Notes: generated from the sequence alone by a model not told the origin. A DNA stretch of 64,000 nt from Clostridia bacterium (GCA_017439085.1 JAFRTU010000015.1:62001-126000); one strand, 5' to 3'. Positions 18,709 through 28,248 are shown, counted from the first letter of the stretch. Numbers and translations are program-made.

Positions 18709-19462
18709 ATGCAATATCCTGACTCTTTTTCCCGGAATGATAAGACCCTATACCGAGGAGAGCATCTGCAAGAGAGCGATCGAAGCCGGACTGGTGGAGA
18801 TAGACCTCATAGATTTCAGGGATTATACTCTGGACAAGCACAGGAGAGTGGATGATACGCCTTATGGCGGAGGAGCAGGCATGCTCATAGCTCCTCAGAG
18901 CGTAGCTTCATGCTTTGATGACATAATGAGCCGTCAGGAGGGCAAGAAAGTCCTCAACATCTACATGAGCGCTTCAGGAAGGACATTCGATCAGAGCCTC
19001 TCGAAAGAACTTGCAGGGTATGATGAACTTAATATCCTGTGCGGTCATTACGAGGGAGTTGACCAGAGGGTCATCGATGAGTACATAGATATGGAGATCT
19101 CTATCGGAGACTACATATTGACCGGGGGAGAACTGGCTGCAATGGTCGTCGTAGACAGCGTGATAAGGCACATCCCCGACGTCCTCGGCAACAGCGAGAG
19201 CACGAGTGAAGAGTCCTTCGGAGAAGACGGGCTTCTCGAGTATCCCCAGTATACGAGGCCTCCTGTGTTTCACGGAAGAGAGGTCCCGGAGGTCCTAATG
19301 AGCGGACATCACGCCAATATCAGAAAATGGCAGAGGGAACAGGCAATCCTGAAGACCATGAAAGTCAGGCCGGACATGATAAAGAAGGCGAGGCTTACTC
19401 CCAGGGAGATGGCAGAGCTAAACAGAGAAAAAGAAGACAGAGAAGGGAAAAAAGACAGCTGA
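18701..19462 (+). CDS. trmD: tRNA (guanine37-N1)-methyltransferase TrmD
   Basis: SPOUT-class methyltransferase of 253 aa that modifies G37 to prevent frameshifting. Visible: LTLFPGM, YTLDKHRRVDDTPYGGGAGM, the trefoil-knot SAM site LCGHYEGVDQR and SIGDYILTGGELAA, and the C-terminal RPPVFHG and SGHHANIRKWQREQA. A lysine/glutamate-rich tail ends the protein. Confidence 0.97.
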   Translation: MFKCNILTLFPGMIRPYTEESICKRAIEAGLVEIDLIDFRDYTLDKHRRVDDTPYGGGAGMLIAPQSVASCFDDIMSRQEGKKVLNIYMSASGRTFDQSLSKELAGYDELNILCGHYEGVDQRVIDEYIDMEISIGDYILTGGELAAMVVVDSVIRHIPDVLGNSESTSEESFGEDGLLEYPQYTRPPVFHGREVPEVLMSGHHANIRKWQREQAILKTMKVRPDMIKKARLTPREMAELNREKEDREGKKDS

Positions 19463-19492
19463 AAAGACCAAAGACCCGAAAAACGATTTTTC

Positions 19493-19521
19493 TTGTCAAT
19501 GCCTTTTTTCAGTGATATAAT
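19493..19521 (+). promoter_or_regulatory. Promoter of rplS
   Basis: TTGTCA at 19493-19498, a 17-base spacer, and perfect TATAAT at 19516-19521 with a TG extension (19513-19514). Start point about 19528, leaving a leader of some 70 bases. Confidence 0.8.
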
Positions 19522-19544
19522 TCAAAAGCTGTTTATTTTTGGAT

Positions 19545-19580
19545 AAGAGCGGTCCGATGCCCATGAGGTATGAACGCTTA
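19545..19580 (+). promoter_or_regulatory. Candidate ribosomal protein L19 leader
   Basis: Between promoter and gene an outer stem AGCG/CGCT (19548-19551 with 19575-19578) encloses an inner hairpin, ATGCC/GGTAT (19557-19561 with 19567-19571) around a five-base loop. A structured L19 leader that binds L19 is known in Bacillota. Position and fold fit, but I cannot run the covariance model. Confidence 0.45.
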
Positions 19581-19598
19581 ATATATATGGAGGAAATG

Positions 19599-19952
19599 AT
19601 GGATTTAATTAAGTTTGTAGAAGAGTCACAGATGCGTAAAGACCTTCCCGAACTCGAGATCGGCGACCTTTTAAGGATCCACTTAAAAGTCGTGGAGAGA
19701 AACGAGAAGAATACCCGTGAGAGGATCCAGATCTTCGAGGGTTACCTGATCGCAAGAGACGGCGGCGGACTTACCGAGACCATTACGGTCCGTAAGACAA
19801 GCTATGGTATCGGTGTGGAGAAGATCCTCCCATTGCACAGCCCGACAATCGACAAGATCGAAAAGGTTCGTTCCGGTAAAGTCAGAAGAGCTAAGCTGTA
19901 CTATCTCCGCGATAGATCAGGAAAATCCGCTCGTATCAAGGAAAGAAAGTAA
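19599..19952 (+). CDS. rplS: 50S ribosomal protein L19
   Basis: 117 aa; contains [45 protein letters not shown] and the basic [15 protein letters not shown]. bL19 sits at the 30S-50S interface. GGAGG at 19589-19593 sets the start at ATG 19599 (19596 is possible); the upstream part of the frame is leader. Arg codons shift toward CGT/CGC, as expected of a highly expressed gene. Confidence 0.96.
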   Translation: MDLIKFVEESQMRKDLPELEIGDLLRIHLKVVERNEKNTRERIQIFEGYLIARDGGGLTETITVRKTSYGIGVEKILPLHSPTIDKIEKVRSGKVRRAKLYYLRDRSGKSARIKERK

Positions 19953-19968
19953 TCGATCAAATGAGCAG

Positions 19969-19999
19969 AAAACGGACATACTCTGTTATGTCCGTTTTT
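19969..19999 (+). terminator. Rho-independent terminator after rplS
   Basis: A perfect 12-bp stem, AAAACGGACATA with TATGTCCGTTTT, encloses a six-base loop and is followed by a T-run. Confidence 0.92.
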
Positions 20000-20051
20000 G
20001 CATTGCATAAAACAGGCTTAAAGTGCATTTATGGTAATATACAGGCACTTA

Positions 20052-20060
20052 TGCTATCAT
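20052..20060 (+). promoter_or_regulatory. Candidate extended -10 promoter before phoH
   Basis: TGCTATCAT is an extended -10 element 26 bases before the phoH start codon; TATAAA at 20061-20066 is an alternative. The -35 region is weak. Confidence 0.35.
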
Positions 20061-20085
20061 TATAAAAAAACGGGGAAACATATTA

Positions 20086-21060
20086 TTGGATACATTTAAC
20101 CTATCGGTAACATACGGTTTCGGCTCATCGGAAGAGATGCAGGCCGTGTTCGGAAATCTGGATTCGAATCTGCATTTTCTTGAAAAGGAGACCGGTACCG
20201 TGATAACCATAAGGGATATGGACGCCCTCATATCGGGTGAACCGGAAGGGGAGCTCCTGGCAAGAAAAGTGCTGGAGAGGCTCCATTTGATGTACCTTCA
20301 GAACGAGCCCATAAACGAGGAGAGAATCAGTTATATCCTGGACGTTCTAAGAGATGACGAGGAGATCCCGTCCGGAGCGTCTATGAAGGACGTAGTGGCA
20401 ATAACCTACAGGGGCAAGCCTGTATCTTCAAAGACCTTCGGCCAGAAAAAGTACGTGGACATGATCGACGCGAACACCGTTGTGTTTGCTATAGGACCTG
20501 CAGGTACCGGAAAGACATATCTGGCCATGGCAAAGGCAGTGGTTGCCCTGAAGAACAGGGAAGTCTCCAGGATAATCCTTACGAGACCGGCAGTGGAGGC
20601 AGGAGAAAAACTCGGATTCCTTCCGGGAGATCTTCAGAGCAAGGTAGACCCGTATCTGAGACCGCTATATGACGCTCTTTACGATTTCATAGGGCCGGAT
20701 CAGTACCATAAGCTCATAGAGAACGGGACCATAGAGGTCGCTCCTCTTGCATACATGAGAGGAAGGACGCTGAGCGATTCGTTCATCATTCTCGATGAGG
20801 CACAGAACTGTTCCATGGAGCAGCTGAAGATGTTCCTTACGAGGTTCGGAGACGGCTCAAAGGTAGTCGTCACAGGAGATATAACGCAGATTGACCTCCC
20901 CGAGGAGAGAAGATCCGGTCTCAAGAGGATAACCGAGATCCTCCAGGGGATAGACCAGATAGGCGTCGTTAATCTGACGAACAAGGACGTAGTCAGGAAC
21001 AAGATAGTCAAGGACATTGTAAAGGCATTTGAAAAATACGAGAACAAAAGGCGTGATTGA
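20086..21060 (+). CDS. phoH: PhoH-like ATPase
   Basis: 324 aa, single P-loop ATPase domain with Walker A GPAGTGKTYLAMA (about residue 137), an RPAVEAGEKLGFLPGD block and Walker B FIILDEAQNC. PhoH-like proteins are thought to act on RNA, consistent with the next-door ybeY and era. The start is TTG 20086 behind GGGGA; no ATG in the right place was found. In spore-formers yqfC and yqfD usually precede phoH; here rplS does. Confidence 0.93.
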   Translation: MDTFNLSVTYGFGSSEEMQAVFGNLDSNLHFLEKETGTVITIRDMDALISGEPEGELLARKVLERLHLMYLQNEPINEERISYILDVLRDDEEIPSGASMKDVVAITYRGKPVSSKTFGQKKYVDMIDANTVVFAIGPAGTGKTYLAMAKAVVALKNREVSRIILTRPAVEAGEKLGFLPGDLQSKVDPYLRPLYDALYDFIGPDQYHKLIENGTIEVAPLAYMRGRTLSDSFIILDEAQNCSMEQLKMFLTRFGDGSKVVVTGDITQIDLPEERRSGLKRITEILQGIDQIGVVNLTNKDVVRNKIVKDIVKAFEKYENKRRD

Positions 21061-21062
21061 TA

Positions 21063-23333
21063 ATGGATAACAGCCGAATAAGGACGAGGACAGTCAAACA
21101 GAAAACTCCCGCAAGGAAAGTAGTACTGGGCAAATGGTATCCCGTAGTTGCCTATATACTGCTCTTCTGTTTCTGTGTCTCCGTAGGCGTACTGTACAGC
21201 ACGCCCAAGACTCATACATATGAAGTCGGAAGCGTTTCTGAGACCACGATAGTGGCCAGCAGGGACGTAGTCGATGAGTATTCCACCAATCTGCTGAGAG
21301 AAGAGGCAAGGCAGAAGGTCCTGCCCATCTACTACAGCGATGAAAGCATCATACAGCAGGTGGAAGACAACCTGAACTCCCTCTTCACACAGCTCGAACT
21401 CACGAGGAAGACGGCTCAGGACAGCTATAAGAGAAAGTTCCCCGAGACTGAGATAATCGATTATACCAATGTGGACTGGGAGAGTGCACTATCCACGATC
21501 CTTGATTCCATAAAGGTCAATCTGCCGGATTATATAACGAATCAGAACATATTTACGGTAGCATCCATGTCTGCCGCAAGGCTCACCAGACTCAAAGAGA
21601 GCATAATGGAGAAGACGAGGAGCAGACTCATGGAAGGAGTCATCTCCGACGAGCTTCAAAATACCATAGAGAGCATCAGAAAAGAATTCATAGATGATTC
21701 CTCCTACAATCTTGAGGAGACCGGCCTTGCCTACAACATCGTCATGAACAACATGGCAGCAAACATGTATTATGACAGAGATGCTACTGAACAGGCAAAG
21801 GATAAGGCTGCTCTTGCGATAGAAGAGATCTCATATAAGAAGGGTCAGAACATAGTAAGGGAAGGCGAGATAATAAATGAGGCCCAGTATCAGCTGATAA
21901 AACAGCTGGGACTCATTACGGAGTCTTCCAACCAGCTTCCTAGATGGATCGCAGGTACCCTTATCATGGCAGCCATATTTGCCACCTTCGGTGTGTATCT
22001 GTTTAAGAGAGACAGGTCTCTTCTGACTGATAACAAGGTGGTCACAGAAACAGTGGCCCTGACTGTTCTCATAGTAGTGATATCCACTATCTGCAGAAGG
22101 ATAGACCTGAGACTCATACCGGTATTCATAGCAACGATACTCGGCGCAGTCATCTATTCCAGAGAGACATCTCTGGCGTACTGTATATTCGTGAGTCTGG
22201 TGGTGACCTTTACCATGTCCTCGGAAGACGTTCTGTTCTTCCATGAGCTGCTTATAAGGAACCTTGCATGCGGTATCACCGGCTCCATAATATCGGTGCT
22301 TCAGATGGACAAGCAGCAGAAGAGAGCTGAGTACATAAAGTCCGGAACTCTTGCAGGCGTGGTCTCCTCTGCATTTTACATCAGCTATGGGCTTTTAGTA
22401 GGCTTCTCTGCAAGGGACATCGTTGTGAACGTGCTGTTCGCTCTTGCAAGCGGAATTGTATCAGGCCTTCTTACGGTAGGACTCCTTCCGATCTGGGAGA
22501 CGATTTTCTCGCTGACGACACCTACAAAGCTTCTTGAACTTACCGATCCTTCGAGACCTCTCTTGAGAAGGCTAATGATAGAAGCTCCGGGAACATATCA
22601 TCACAGCATAATGGTCGCAAATCTTGCCGAAGCCGGTGCCGAAGCTATCGGAGCGGATGCGCTCCTGACGAGAGTAGCGGCTTTCTATCACGATGTGGGG
22701 AAGCTTGCCGATCCTCTGATGTTCAAGGAAAATCAGAACAATATTCCGAATCCTCATGACTTCATGTCACCCAAGGAGAGTGCTCAGATAGTGAGAAAGC
22801 ACGTTCCCGATGGTGTAAAGCTCGCCATACAGGAACAGCTTCCGGAAAAGGCGGTAGAGATAATATCACAGCATCACGGAGATTCTCTTGTAAGCTTTTT
22901 CTATTATCAGGCCCAGAAAGAGGGACCTGTGAATGAGAAGGATTTCAGATACCAGGCCAAGAAGCCGCAGACCAAGGAGGCCGGAGTCCTCATGATGGCC
23001 GATATAACAGAGGCTGCCATAAGGGCCAAGAAGGCCGCTCAGGATTCAGACCTGTCCAAGCAGATCGAAGAACTCATAAAGTCCAAGTATGACGCTGGTG
23101 AGTTCGATGAGTGTCCTATCACCAGAAGGGACATAACTCTCATTGTAAATGCCTTTACTTCCATATATGAAGGGGCAAGACATGAGCGTATACTCTATCC
23201 GCAGGACAGGGAGAGGATAGCTGAAAGGGAGAGACAGAGACAAAGGGAGGCCCAGGAGAAGAGGCCTGCTCCAGTGATCGAGCCTGAGCCCCAGGCAGAA
23301 GAAGACAAGGAAGAGAAAAAGGACACAGAATGA
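21063..23333 (+). CDS. pgpH: PgpH-type 7TM-HD protein, cyclic di-AMP phosphodiesterase
   Basis: 756-aa membrane protein. An N-terminal helix (about 20-46) is followed by a large extracytoplasmic 7TMR-HDED domain (to about 290), a seven-helix bundle (about 293-480), and a cytoplasmic HD domain with TYHHSIMVANLAE (about 512) and FYHDVGKL (about 541). Homologues hydrolyse cyclic di-AMP to pApA. The C-terminus ends in a charged tail rich in Arg, Glu and Pro. The start is ATG 21063, just after phoH; TTG 21057 is less likely. The stop overlaps the ybeY ATG. Confidence 0.92.
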   Translation: MDNSRIRTRTVKQKTPARKVVLGKWYPVVAYILLFCFCVSVGVLYSTPKTHTYEVGSVSETTIVASRDVVDEYSTNLLREEARQKVLPIYYSDESIIQQVEDNLNSLFTQLELTRKTAQDSYKRKFPETEIIDYTNVDWESALSTILDSIKVNLPDYITNQNIFTVASMSAARLTRLKESIMEKTRSRLMEGVISDELQNTIESIRKEFIDDSSYNLEETGLAYNIVMNNMAANMYYDRDATEQAKDKAALAIEEISYKKGQNIVREGEIINEAQYQLIKQLGLITESSNQLPRWIAGTLIMAAIFATFGVYLFKRDRSLLTDNKVVTETVALTVLIVVISTICRRIDLRLIPVFIATILGAVIYSRETSLAYCIFVSLVVTFTMSSEDVLFFHELLIRNLACGITGSIISVLQMDKQQKRAEYIKSGTLAGVVSSAFYISYGLLVGFSARDIVVNVLFALASGIVSGLLTVGLLPIWETIFSLTTPTKLLELTDPSRPLLRRLMIEAPGTYHHSIMVANLAEAGAEAIGADALLTRVAAFYHDVGKLADPLMFKENQNNIPNPHDFMSPKESAQIVRKHVPDGVKLAIQEQLPEKAVEIISQHHGDSLVSFFYYQAQKEGPVNEKDFRYQAKKPQTKEAGVLMMADITEAAIRAKKAAQDSDLSKQIEELIKSKYDAGEFDECPITRRDITLIVNAFTSIYEGARHERILYPQDRERIAERERQRQREAQEKRPAPVIEPEPQAEEDKEEKKDTE

Positions 23334-23845
23334 ACGGGTTTTTCAATATCTACATAGATGATTCCATAGAAGCAAGGACCGGCGAGATAGAAGCGTTTCT
23401 TGCTTCTGTTTCTGAAGCGGCATCCCACACCGCCGAACTGGAGGAAGTGGGGCAGTGTGATGCCGATATAATCCTTGCAGGAGATGATTTCATACACGAG
23501 CTTAACCTGCAATACAGGAATGTGGACAGCACTACTGATGTGCTCTCCTTTCCTGCAAATGATCTTTCCGGTCCGTTAAGAGACCTGCTGAAAGAGGATC
23601 CGGACATGTATCTCGAAGAGAGCGAGAACGGAGATGCGATCTTTCTCGGTGAGATATATATCTCCATAGATAAGGCCAGGGAGCAGGCAGAGGAATACGG
23701 AAACACATTCCTGGAGGAACTCAGGTTCCTGACCGTACACGGGACTCTCCATCTGCTCGGATATGATCATATCGAGGAGGAGGACGAACTGATAATGAGA
23801 GAAAAACAGAGGATAGCCCTCGGAAGGAAGAATGATGGAAGATAA
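23330..23845 (+). CDS. ybeY: Endoribonuclease YbeY (rRNA maturation factor)
   Basis: 171 aa with the zinc-binding signature HGTLHLLGYDH (three His) and the preceding TDVLSFP. YbeY processes the 16S rRNA 3' end and takes part in ribosome quality control; it interacts with Era, encoded next. ATGA overlap with pgpH and a 14-base overlap with era make a coupled cluster. A segment around residues 85-105, rich in Asp and Glu, looks like a small insertion between strands. Confidence 0.95.
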   Translation: MNGFFNIYIDDSIEARTGEIEAFLASVSEAASHTAELEEVGQCDADIILAGDDFIHELNLQYRNVDSTTDVLSFPANDLSGPLRDLLKEDPDMYLEESENGDAIFLGEIYISIDKAREQAEEYGNTFLEELRFLTVHGTLHLLGYDHIEEEDELIMREKQRIALGRKNDGR

Positions 23846-24731
23846 GGCATTTTTATCGGGTTACGTATCGATAATCGGAAGTCCTAACGTGGGCAAGTCG
23901 ACACTTCTGAACAGCCTCATAGGGCAGAAGATATCAATAGTCTCCAGAAAAGCACAGACTACGAGGAACACCATAATAGGCATCCTCACAAGGAGGCATT
24001 ATCAGATAATATTTCTGGACACTCCTGGCATCCATACGCCTAAGAACAAGCTCCAGCAGTATATGGTCGATTCAGCATATGAGGCCAACAGGGACGTAGA
24101 CCTCACCCTATTCATGCTGGATGCCAGGATAGGGCTGGGTGAAAGAGACGAGGATATCATGAAGCGGCTTGACATGGAGCGGACCCTCTTCATAATAAAC
24201 AAGACGGATCTCATAAATGAGGACGAACTGCGTGATATCAAAGATGCCCTGATCGAGAAGGGAGTAAGGTCGAAAAACATCATTCCGATATCTGCTCTCA
24301 TGGGAGCAGGAGTCGCAGGACTGGAGGACAGGATAGTAACATATCTTTCCGAAGGCCCCATGTACTATCCCGATGACATGATCACGGACAAGACAGAAAG
24401 GTTCATAGCGGGGGAGATCATAAGGGAAAAGGCTCTTCTGAATCTGAATCAGGAGATCCCTCACGGCATAGGAGTCGAGATAGAGCGGATGGAGGAGGGG
24501 GAAGGTCTCGTGGAGATCGATGCTCTCATAATCTGCGAAAAGGATTCCCATAAGGGCATAATCATAGGAAAGAAGGGGACCATGCTTAAGAAGATCGCTT
24601 CAGAGTCCAGATACGATCTTGAGAGGCTCTTCGGGACCAAGGTGTTCCTGTCGGTATTCGTAAAGGTAAAGAAGGACTGGAGGAACTCCCCGTCCATGCT
24701 GAAGGAACTGGGGTACAGGAAGGAATCCTGA
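23835..24731 (+). CDS. era: GTPase Era
   Basis: 298 aa. G1 GSPNVGKSTLLN (about residue 15), G3 DTPGIH, G4 NKTD, and a C-terminal KH domain with IIIGKKGTMLKKI (about 242). Era binds the 3' end of 16S rRNA and monitors 30S assembly. Two ATGs (23832 and 23835) follow AGGAAG; 23835 has the better spacing. The dgk and cdd genes often found between ybeY and era are absent. Confidence 0.96.
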   Translation: MEDKAFLSGYVSIIGSPNVGKSTLLNSLIGQKISIVSRKAQTTRNTIIGILTRRHYQIIFLDTPGIHTPKNKLQQYMVDSAYEANRDVDLTLFMLDARIGLGERDEDIMKRLDMERTLFIINKTDLINEDELRDIKDALIEKGVRSKNIIPISALMGAGVAGLEDRIVTYLSEGPMYYPDDMITDKTERFIAGEIIREKALLNLNQEIPHGIGVEIERMEEGEGLVEIDALIICEKDSHKGIIIGKKGTMLKKIASESRYDLERLFGTKVFLSVFVKVKKDWRNSPSMLKELGYRKES

Positions 24732-24732
24732 G

Positions 24733-25452
24733 ATGAGTGCCGGCGGGGAAAAGAGCATGAGGTCTCTCTGCATCGTCATGAGAACGGCAAATTACAGAGA
24801 GAACGACAAGATGCTGAGCCTGTTCTCCCGCGACAGCGGAAGGATAGATGCGCTTGCCAGGGGATGCAGGAAGGATACGAGCTCCCTGCTCTCATCCACT
24901 GATGTCTTTTGTTGCGCCGATTTTTCCTTTACCATATCCAAGGACAGATATTATGTGACACAGGCAGAACTTAAGAACAGCTTCTTCGGTCTCAGAAAGA
25001 ACATGTCGAGTCTTCTTACGGCAATGGTCCTGATAGAGATCGCTGAGAAGATAGTAATGCCTCACGAAGGCAACCCTAGACTGTTTGCGCTCCTTGCAAG
25101 CGCTCTTCATGCATTGTCGAACGGAGAGGACAGCGACAAGGTGCTCATATTCTTCTCATTCAAGCTTCTGGATAATCAGGGCATGAGGCCTGTGACGGAT
25201 GAATGTACCGTATGCGGAAGAGCCCCTGCTGACAGACTCAGCATACTGTCCGGAGGAACGGTCTGCGATGAACATGACGGGATAGACGTTCCGCATTTCT
25301 ATATAGAGAGCATAAGAAAGATACTTGAGACACCATCAAAAGACCTTATGACATGCCGTTTCGAGTATGACAAAGTACTTGCAAAACTGTCTCTCGACTG
25401 GGTGAGGACAGCATTCGATCTGGAACTGAAGTCAGCAGAACTTGTCAAATAG
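24733..25452 (+). CDS. recO: DNA repair protein RecO
   Basis: 239 aa. N-terminal OB fold (IVMRTANYRENDKMLSLFS, GRIDALARG), a helical middle and a zinc-finger-like segment CTVCGRAP...CDEH. RecO loads RecA on SSB-coated DNA with RecR. The last cysteine pair of the usual four-Cys finger appears as Cys and His. ATG 24733 follows era's stop; ATG 24757 is possible. era-recO is a conserved pair. Confidence 0.93.
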   Translation: MSAGGEKSMRSLCIVMRTANYRENDKMLSLFSRDSGRIDALARGCRKDTSSLLSSTDVFCCADFSFTISKDRYYVTQAELKNSFFGLRKNMSSLLTAMVLIEIAEKIVMPHEGNPRLFALLASALHALSNGEDSDKVLIFFSFKLLDNQGMRPVTDECTVCGRAPADRLSILSGGTVCDEHDGIDVPHFYIESIRKILETPSKDLMTCRFEYDKVLAKLSLDWVRTAFDLELKSAELVK

Positions 25453-25489
25453 GACACCCGGGTCATAATGAGAGTTTTCCATGGATTAC

Positions 25490-25513
25490 AAAAGGGAGCG
25501 ATGCTCCCTTTTT
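25490..25513 (+). terminator. Rho-independent terminator after recO
   Basis: AAAGGGAGC and GCTCCCTTT form a perfect 9-bp stem with a three-base GAT loop and a T-run. Confidence 0.9.
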
Positions 25514-25516
25514 CTA

Positions 25517-25545
25517 TTGAATAAAGGGCGGAAATATAATATAAT
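25517..25545 (+). promoter_or_regulatory. Strong promoter of ppdK
   Basis: TTGAAT at 25517-25522, 17 bases, perfect TATAAT at 25540-25545; a second TATAAT overlaps at 25535-25540. Start point near 25552. Confidence 0.8.
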
Positions 25546-25608
25546 TTTTGGGAAAAATAGATGATTTTTTATTTTGCAAAAAGATACAAATTTCAAGGAG
25601 AAGACGCA

Positions 25609-28248
25609 ATGACAAAGTATGTTTACATGTTCAGAGAAGGTAATGCTGGCATGCGTAACTTGCTGGGCGGCAAAGGTGCAAACCTTTCAGAGATGACAAA
25701 CATCGGCCTTCCTGTTCCGCAGGGCTTTACCATCACAACAGAAGCCTGCACACAGTACTATGAAGACGGCCGTCAGATCAATGATGAGATCATGGCACAG
25801 ATCATGGAATATGTAGGCAAGATGGAAGAGATCAACGGAAAGAAGTTCGGAGATCTTGAAAATCCTCTGCTGGTTTCAGTCCGTTCGGGAGCCCGTGCTT
25901 CAATGCCTGGTATGATGGACACAATCTTGAACCTTGGCTTGAATGATGACGTTGTTGCCGCAATGATCAAAGGCAATCCGGATCCCAAGTTTGAGCGTTT
26001 CGTATATGACTCATATCGCCGTTTCATCCAGATGTTCTCAGATGTCGTCATGGAAGTCGGCAAGAAGTTCTTCGAGCAGCTTATAGATAAGATGAAAGAG
26101 GAAAAGGGAGTCGTTTATGACGTAGACCTTACTGCAGAAGACCTTAAGACTCTGGCTGCACAGTTCAAAGAAGAATACAAGAAGCAGATCGGTGAAGACT
26201 TCCCGTCAGATCCTGTCGTACAGCTGAAAGAAGCAATCCGCGCCGTGTTCCGCAGCTGGGACAACCCGCGTGCAAACGTTTATCGCCGTGACAACGATAT
26301 CCCTTATTCATGGGGAACCGCAGTCAACGTAATGCCGATGGTATTCGGAAACCTGAACGACAACTCAGGTACAGGAGTTGCCTTCACACGTGACCCTGCT
26401 ACAGGCGAGAAGAAGCTCATGGGTGAGTTCCTCACGAACGCTCAGGGCGAGGACGTCGTCGCAGGTATCCGTACCCCGATGCCGATAGCACAGATGGAAG
26501 AGAAGTTCCCTGAAGCATATGCAGAATTCATCAAGGTCTGCGATCTTCTTGAGAAACACTATCATGACATGCAGGACATGGAGTTCACGATCGAGAACGG
26601 AAAACTCTTCATGCTCCAGTGCCGTAACGGAAAGAGGACCGCTTCCGCAGCTCTCAAGATCGCTTGCGATCTCGTAGATGAAGGAATGAAGACAGAACAG
26701 GAAGCTGTTCTCATGATAGATCCTCGTAACCTGGATACACTTCTCCATCCTCAGTTCGATACCAATGCACTTAAGGCTGCTACACCTCTCGGAAAAGGAC
26801 TCGGAGCTTCTCCTGGTGCCGCTTGCGGAAAAGTCGTATTCACGGCTGAAGACGCTGAAGAGTGGGCAGCAAGAGGAGAAAAGGTCGTCCTCGTCCGTCT
26901 TGAGACCTCACCTGAGGACATCACAGGCATGAAGGCCGCTCAGGGTATCCTCACAGTCCGTGGCGGAATGACCAGCCATGCTGCAGTCGTTGCACGTGGA
27001 ATGGGAAGCTGCTGCGTCTCCGGATGCTCAGATATCATAATGGACGAAGAGAACAAGAAGTTCACACTCGGCGGACATGAATTCCATGAGGGTGATCCTA
27101 TATCCATCGACGGAACCACAGGAAACATCTATGAAGGCCTCATGCCTACTGTCGATGCTTCCATAACCGGATATTTCGGACGTGTTATGGCTTGGGCTGA
27201 CAAGTATCGTCAGCTGGGAGTCCGCACCAACGCCGATACTCCTCGCGATGCAAAGAAAGCTCGTGAGCTCGGCGCAGAAGGAATCGGACTCTGCCGTACA
27301 GAGCACATGTTCTTTGAAGAGGAGAGGATCGCCGCTTTCAGAGAGATGATCTGCGCAGATACAGTCGAAGAGAGAGAAGCAGCTCTTGCTAAGATCCTTC
27401 CTTATCAGCAGGGAGACTTCGAGGAACTCTATGAAGCTCTTGAGGGCAATCCTGTTACCATCCGTTTCCTGGATCCTCCGCTCCATGAATTCGTTCCTCA
27501 TGATGAAGAGAACATCGAACTGCTCGCAAAGGCTCAGAACAAGTCCGTTGCAGAAGTCAAGGCTATAATCGACGGACTGCATGAGTTCAACCCGATGATG
27601 GGTCATCGTGGATGCCGTCTTGCAGTTACATATCCTGAGATCGCAGTCATGCAGACAAGAGCAGTCATCCGTGCAGCTATTAACACTCAGAAGAAGCATC
27701 CTGACTGGAAGGTAGTTCCTGAGATCATGATCCCGCTCGTAGGAGAGGTAAAAGAGCTCAAGTTCGTCAAGAACTTCGTAGTGAAGACAGCTGATGAAGA
27801 GATCGCTGCTGCAGGAGTCGACATGAAGTACAAGGTCGGAACCATGATAGAGATCCCGCGTGCCGCACTTACGGCAGATGAGATCGCTAAGGAAGCAGAG
27901 TTCTTCAGCTTCGGAACAAACGACCTTACACAGATGACGTTCGGATTCAGCCGCGACGATGCCGGCAAGTTCCTGCGTTCATACTATGACAACAAGATCT
28001 ATGAGAACGACCCGTTTGCAAAGGTCGACCAGATCGGTGTAGGCAAGCTCATCAAGATGGCAGCTAAGCTTGGCCGTGAGACACGTCCTGACATCCACCT
28101 CGGAGTCTGCGGAGAGCATGGCGGAGATCCGTCATCAGTAGAGTTCTTCCACAACGCAGGACTGGATTACGTTTCATGCAGCCCGTTCCGCGTACCGATC
28201 GCAAGACTCGCTGCTGCACAGGCCGCAATCAACAACCCCAGGGAATAA
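25609..28248 (+). CDS. ppdK: Pyruvate, phosphate dikinase
   Basis: Interconverts pyruvate + ATP + Pi and PEP + AMP + PPi; in anaerobes it runs in either direction and saves or spends pyrophosphate. 879 aa with the ATP-grasp-like N-terminal domain, the swivelling phospho-His domain (GGMTSHAAVVARGMG, His about 456) and the C-terminal PEP/pyruvate barrel with GVCGEHGGDP (catalytic Cys about 833). The start is ATG 25609 behind AAGGAGAAG, not the upstream ATG 25561. Arg is mainly CGT/CGC here, while neighbours use AGG/AGA, so this is probably one of the most highly expressed genes in the window. Confidence 0.97.
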   Translation: MTKYVYMFREGNAGMRNLLGGKGANLSEMTNIGLPVPQGFTITTEACTQYYEDGRQINDEIMAQIMEYVGKMEEINGKKFGDLENPLLVSVRSGARASMPGMMDTILNLGLNDDVVAAMIKGNPDPKFERFVYDSYRRFIQMFSDVVMEVGKKFFEQLIDKMKEEKGVVYDVDLTAEDLKTLAAQFKEEYKKQIGEDFPSDPVVQLKEAIRAVFRSWDNPRANVYRRDNDIPYSWGTAVNVMPMVFGNLNDNSGTGVAFTRDPATGEKKLMGEFLTNAQGEDVVAGIRTPMPIAQMEEKFPEAYAEFIKVCDLLEKHYHDMQDMEFTIENGKLFMLQCRNGKRTASAALKIACDLVDEGMKTEQEAVLMIDPRNLDTLLHPQFDTNALKAATPLGKGLGASPGAACGKVVFTAEDAEEWAARGEKVVLVRLETSPEDITGMKAAQGILTVRGGMTSHAAVVARGMGSCCVSGCSDIIMDEENKKFTLGGHEFHEGDPISIDGTTGNIYEGLMPTVDASITGYFGRVMAWADKYRQLGVRTNADTPRDAKKARELGAEGIGLCRTEHMFFEEERIAAFREMICADTVEEREAALAKILPYQQGDFEELYEALEGNPVTIRFLDPPLHEFVPHDEENIELLAKAQNKSVAEVKAIIDGLHEFNPMMGHRGCRLAVTYPEIAVMQTRAVIRAAINTQKKHPDWKVVPEIMIPLVGEVKELKFVKNFVVKTADEEIAAAGVDMKYKVGTMIEIPRAALTADEIAKEAEFFSFGTNDLTQMTFGFSRDDAGKFLRSYYDNKIYENDPFAKVDQIGVGKLIKMAAKLGRETRPDIHLGVCGEHGGDPSSVEFFHNAGLDYVSCSPFRVPIARLAAAQAAINNPRE

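Noticed and set aside
19327..19515. Small plus-strand frame overlapping the end of trmD
   Set aside because: Out-of-frame reading of the basic trmD tail running into the rplS promoter.
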